DNA of 17,158 bases from Gallionella sp. UBA4737 (GTDB lineage: Bacteria > Pseudomonadota > Gammaproteobacteria > Burkholderiales > Gallionellaceae). The translations under genes were made by a program, and so were the position numbers. Below, piece by piece: positions 13,147 to 17,158 of this stretch. The notes beneath the pieces were generated by a model that saw nothing but the letters and a program-made list of their open reading frames with translations, made no database searches and was not told where the DNA came from. Each line of letters opens with the position of its first letter. Position 1 is the stretch's first letter. The stretch lies in NCBI GenBank assembly GCA_002403995.1, contig DHIV01000015.1:1-17158 (forward strand). The letters are read 5' to 3'.

Positions 13147-15975
13147 CTATTTCGTAAACAAGATATATTTCCCTCCATGCTGCCGGAGCAACTCGGCTAC
13201 AGCGTCATGCTTATTGTCTATCGCGTAAGCCAAGGGAGTACGTCCATCTTTGTCCTTGGCATTCACGTCCGCCCCTTTGGCAATTAGCAGTTCAACCACA
13301 TCCTTGCGCCCCCGAAGGGCAGCTTTACCAAGGGGTGTCTGATCACCAAGACCTTTCGCATTGATGTCCGCACCTTTGGCGACCAGCAATTCTGCAACAT
13401 CCTTGTAACCATGAGATGCGGCGAAATGAAGTGGGGTATCGTTATAAAAGTCCTTGGCATTGATGTCAGCACCCTTGGCAATCAACAGCTCGGCAATATC
13501 CTTGTGCCCGCCGTATGCGGCAAAATGAAGCGGGGTTCGACCATGCCATGATTGTTTGGCATTAACGTCAGTGCCCTTGGCAAGGGACATTTTGACAACA
13601 TCGTTGCGCCCCAAAAGGGCGGCGGTATAAATGTTGTCGACTATTGCTCCCTTGGCAATCAACAGTGACACGACATCGTTGCGCCCCGACCAAGCAGCCT
13701 CTTGAAGAGGAGTGTCACCATCCTTGCCTGCAGCATTGACGTCCGCACCATTGTTGATCAGCAGCTCTGCTATGTCTTTGCTTGACACGTAATTCAATGG
13801 TGTTAGGCCATGAACATTTCTGGCATTGACATCCGCTCCCTTGGCGATCAAGAGTTCCGCGATATCTTTGTGTTCAGAGCGTGCATTGACGGCATTATGA
13901 AGCGGGGTAAATCCATTCTTGTCCGTGACATTGATTTTTGCACCATGGTCGATCAACAGTTCGGCTATATCCTTTCTGGCTGCGGAATGCAGAGGTGTGA
14001 CGCCATCGTTGTTAACGGCATTGACGTCCGCCCCCAGGCGGATGAATAACTCGGCAATTTCTTTAGTGTCATTGTTTTGCGAAGCAGTGTGCAGTGGTGT
14101 GCTGCCATTATTATCCCTGGCATTGATGTCCTCACCTTTGGCAATCAACAGCTCGGCAACATCCCTGGTGGTGTAGTTATGCAGGGGGGTATCGCCAGCT
14201 TTGTCCTTGACGTTGACATCCGCACCATTGTTGATCAGCAGTTCGACGAATTCCTTGCTGCCTACAGATGCCACGATAAATAGCGGCGTGTAGCCATCCC
14301 TGTAACGGGCATTGACGTCCGCACCCTTGGCAATCAACAGCTCGGCAACATCCTTGTGTCCAAACATGGCGGCGACATGAAGAGGGGTAATGCCATCCTC
14401 GCCCTTGGCATTGATGTTCGCGCCCTTGGCAATCATCCGTTCGGCAATGTCCTTCCCAAAAAGGACAGCGTAATGAAGAGGGGTAATACCATCTTTGTCT
14501 TTGACATTGATGTCTGCACCCTTGGCGATCAGCAGATCGGCAATATCCTTGTATCCTTGTGAGACGGTATCTGTAGTGGGAGCGCCGCCATTGTGTAACG
14601 CATCGGCTTCAGCCGCTTTGGCGGTAAACAGCTCGGAAACATCCTTGTGACCTTCAAGACCGGCGGCAAGAAGAGGAGTGAGGCCATCCTTGTCCCTGGC
14701 ATTGACATCCGCACCCTTGGCGATCAGCAGTTCGGCAACATCCTCGTGACCTTGGGAGACTGCGATAAGCAGAGTGGTAAGGCCGTTGGCCGTGGCATTG
14801 ACATCCGCGCCTTTGGCGATCAACTGTTCGGCAATATCCCTGTGTCCATAAGAGGCGGCAGTATGAAGAGGGGTGAAGCCACCGTCATTCCTGGCATTGA
14901 CGTCTGCACCTTTGGCAATCAGCAGCGGCGCAACATTCTTGTTTCCATAAGCGATGGCGTCATGAAGCGGTGTATTGCCAGCCTTGCCTTTGGCATTGAT
15001 GTCCGCACCCTTGGCGATCAGAAGTTCTGCAATATCCTTTTGTCCAAAATAGGCGGCGGCATGAAGAGCGGTTCCACCAGCCTTATACCTGGCATTGATG
15101 TCTGCCCCTTTGGCGATCAACAGCTCGGCAACATCCTTGTGTCCGCCAATGGCGGCAACGTGAAGAGGGGTTACGCCATCATAAGTCGCATCAAAATATT
15201 TGCCTTTGGCATTGATGTCCGCACCCTTGGCGATCAACAGTTCAGCGATATCCTTGTGCCCCCAAATCGCGGCGGCATGCAGAGGGGTATTGCCGTCATT
15301 ATCCTTGGCGTTGACGTCAGCACCTTTGGCGATCATCAGCTCGGCATCCCCCTTATGACCCAACAGGGAGGCGATATAAAGGGTATAGCCTTTAGCACCC
15401 TTGGCGATCAACAGTTCGGCAACTTCCTTGTGTCCATGAAGGGCGGCGGCATAAAGAGGGGTTGCGCCATCGTAATCCTCGGCCAAGATTTTGCCCGTGG
15501 CGTTGATCTCCGCACCTTTGGCGATCAACAGTTCGGCAACTTCCTTGTGGCCCTCTCTTGCGGCCGCGTGTAGAGGGGTTGCGCCATCGTGATCCTTTGC
15601 ATTGACCTCCGCACCTTTGGCAATCAGCAGTTCGGCAATATCCCTGTATCCTCGGTAAGAGGCTCCGTGAAGAGGGGTATTGCCATAATTATCCCTGGCA
15701 TTGACGTCAGCGCCCTTGGCAAGCAGAAGCTCGACAACGTCCTTGTACCCCTTGCGGGTGGCGATATAAAGAGGGGCATTACCATTCTTGTTTTTTGCAT
15801 TGACATCCGCCCCTTCGACCAACAGTCGGCTGACTTCATTTACGTTGCCCGATCTTACCGCCGACGGAAGATCATTATTGATGCCCGCCGGTTTGCTTGT
15901 TGCACAACCGCAGAGGGACAGTACAAGCGTAAAGCACAACATTGCTCCAGATAACTTTAGTAAGTTGAGATTCAT
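13147..15975 (-). CDS. Giant ankyrin-repeat lipoprotein (about 28 repeats)
   Basis: A 942-residue protein (943 if the GTG at 15978 is used; both lie near GGGA). The signal sequence ends in LCGC, lipidated near residue 24, so the solenoid should be tethered to a membrane. From about residue 35 almost to the end I count about 28 ankyrin units of roughly 33 residues, consensus DG-TPLH-AA-GHKDVAELL, IAKGADVNAKD. Two units carry inserts (GKILAE, GKYFDA) and some are shortened (KGYTLYIASLLGHKG; RKDIAELLIDHG). Ankyrin solenoids bind proteins. Bacterial examples include cytoplasmic, periplasmic and host-directed proteins; the lipobox here argues against an effector injected into a host. It is the first gene of a tight minus-strand run. 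Its start lies about 30 bp from the second copy of the luxR upstream block, which may contain its promoter. Confidence 0.93.
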   Translation of the reverse strand: MNLNLLKLSGAMLCFTLVLSLCGCATSKPAGINNDLPSAVRSGNVNEVSRLLVEGADVNAKNKNGNAPLYIATRKGYKDVVELLLAKGADVNARDNYGNTPLHGASYRGYRDIAELLIAKGAEVNAKDHDGATPLHAAAREGHKEVAELLIAKGAEINATGKILAEDYDGATPLYAAALHGHKEVAELLIAKGAKGYTLYIASLLGHKGDAELMIAKGADVNAKDNDGNTPLHAAAIWGHKDIAELLIAKGADINAKGKYFDATYDGVTPLHVAAIGGHKDVAELLIAKGADINARYKAGGTALHAAAYFGQKDIAELLIAKGADINAKGKAGNTPLHDAIAYGNKNVAPLLIAKGADVNARNDGGFTPLHTAASYGHRDIAEQLIAKGADVNATANGLTTLLIAVSQGHEDVAELLIAKGADVNARDKDGLTPLLAAGLEGHKDVSELFTAKAAEADALHNGGAPTTDTVSQGYKDIADLLIAKGADINVKDKDGITPLHYAVLFGKDIAERMIAKGANINAKGEDGITPLHVAAMFGHKDVAELLIAKGADVNARYRDGYTPLFIVASVGSKEFVELLINNGADVNVKDKAGDTPLHNYTTRDVAELLIAKGEDINARDNNGSTPLHTASQNNDTKEIAELFIRLGADVNAVNNDGVTPLHSAARKDIAELLIDHGAKINVTDKNGFTPLHNAVNARSEHKDIAELLIAKGADVNARNVHGLTPLNYVSSKDIAELLINNGADVNAAGKDGDTPLQEAAWSGRNDVVSLLIAKGAIVDNIYTAALLGRNDVVKMSLAKGTDVNAKQSWHGRTPLHFAAYGGHKDIAELLIAKGADINAKDFYNDTPLHFAASHGYKDVAELLVAKGADINAKGLGDQTPLGKAALRGRKDVVELLIAKGADVNAKDKDGRTPLAYAIDNKHDAVAELLRQHGGKYILFTK
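13180..15890 (-). repeat. Array of about 99-bp ankyrin-coding repeats
   Basis: The DNA repeats with a basic period of about 99 bp, with the plus-strand signature GCATTGACGTCCGC, then ACCTTTGGCGATCAACAG. Neighbouring units remain close in sequence, which points to recent expansion by recombination. The regularity also creates long antisense open frames that are not genes. Confidence 0.85.
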
Positions 15976-16007
15976 CACTGCATATCCCGAAATTAATCTT
16001 CTTTCCG

Positions 16008-16063
16008 CATGTTAGTATCTGCGCGAGACTGCCGCATCACTCAAATGAGCTATAAAATCAGAA
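16008..16063. promoter_or_regulatory. Second copy of the luxR upstream block, between the ankyrin operon and a regulator relic
   Basis: It matches 4737-4792 at 51 of 56 positions in the same orientation, keeping ACTCAAATGAG and TATAAA. Leftward it lies about 32 bp before the ankyrin ATG at 15975 and on that strand offers TTGAGT and GATACT as weak -35/-10 boxes (19-bp spacer). Rightward it precedes the relic at 16074. If the LuxR-type protein binds the first copy, it should also bind here. Confidence 0.6.
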
Positions 16064-16073
16064 AGAATGGGAA

Positions 16074-16130
16074 ATGGACTCTACGAATGCGGAACTGGCT
16101 CAGCTTAGCGAGCTGATCGGGCTGACCTAA
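16074..16130 (+). pseudogene. 18-codon ORF, probable head of a lost LuxR-type regulator gene
   Basis: ATG at 16074, 11 bp after the conserved luxR upstream block, reads MDSTNAELAQLSELIGLT and stops at TAA 16128. Its position mirrors the start of the intact regulator at 4817 (MSSIENKALALIEPIYAATT), and the 'LS-LIGL' opening resembles the N-terminus of long LuxR-type regulators before their 'IY-AALDP--WP' segment. No downstream coding remnant can be recognised in 16131-16266. A short functional leader peptide is an alternative. Confidence 0.4.
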
Positions 16131-16266
16131 AAAAGGGCGATCTAACCAAGCCGCTGGATAAAAATACTTCCTACAGTGGCGGAACACATACAGGCTCAGG
16201 AGTGAATGCCTAGAGTTGCTCCGAATTCCTTTGAATTTGAATAAGGAGTTGCTCTGGATACAACTG

Positions 16267-17158
<892 letters not shown>

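Noticed and set aside
14647..15573. 308-codon open frame on the plus strand with repeated GDQQFGNI motifs
   Set aside because: It is the antisense shadow of the ankyrin repeats. Its repetition follows the ankyrin period and it has no ribosome binding site or family match.
13180..15890. Regular repeats considered as a CRISPR-like array
   Set aside because: The period is about 99 bp, both parts of each unit are conserved, and the whole is an open frame of ankyrin units. No cas genes are present.
16214..16255. Direct repeat GAGTTGCTC twice about 30 bp apart after the NHL gene
   Set aside because: Too short to assign; no hairpin with a T-run and no sign of an insertion between the copies.

Overview
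The window looks like a betaproteobacterial chromosome segment. The minus-strand order hemA–prfA–prmC is the usual housekeeping arrangement there, and the mix of poly-Gly lipoproteins, Sel1, NHL and DUF1566 proteins fits environmental betaproteobacteria (Gallionella/Nitrosomonas-like groups). That placement is an inference without any database search. The left 2.8 kb is GC-rich core genome. Everything to its right is accessory, and much of it is visibly AT-richer.

Layout. 1-2780 (minus): hemA, prfA and the start of prmC, with a promoter before hemA; prmC carries an in-frame palindromic repeat at the window edge. 3062-6803: a divergent cassette. A poly-Gly lipoprotein and a small secreted protein are read leftward, and a LuxR-type regulator with a coupled alpha/beta hydrolase is read rightward. 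6834-6977: decayed head of a second copy of the lipoprotein gene with its leader. 7155-8339 (plus): an AAA_14/DUF4143 ATPase behind a strong promoter that overlaps a 33-bp dyad. 8393-15975 (minus): seven exported-protein genes. Five of them form a tight run (28-repeat ankyrin lipoprotein, two tandem paralogs, a Sel1/coiled-coil protein, a lipoprotein), followed by a small Cys-rich protein and a Sel1 lipoprotein. 16008-16130: a second copy of the luxR upstream block plus an 18-codon ORF that looks like a lost regulator's head. 16267-17158 (minus): partial NHL-repeat/poly-Ala/DUF1566 protein.

How it fits together. The intergenic region between lipoprotein and luxR has two halves that recur separately: the left half at 6951-6977 and the right half at 16008-16063, in the same relative orientation but about 9 kb apart. 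The simplest reading is that a tandem second copy of the divergent cassette was split by insertion of the ATPase plus ankyrin/Sel1 block. The right-hand block now lies about 30 bp upstream of the ankyrin gene, so the LuxR-type regulator could control both its own cassette and the ankyrin operon. The candidate undescribed system is therefore a LuxR/hydrolase-controlled set of lipid-anchored and secreted repeat proteins. Motifs, repeats and gene order are seen directly; function and regulation are inferred.
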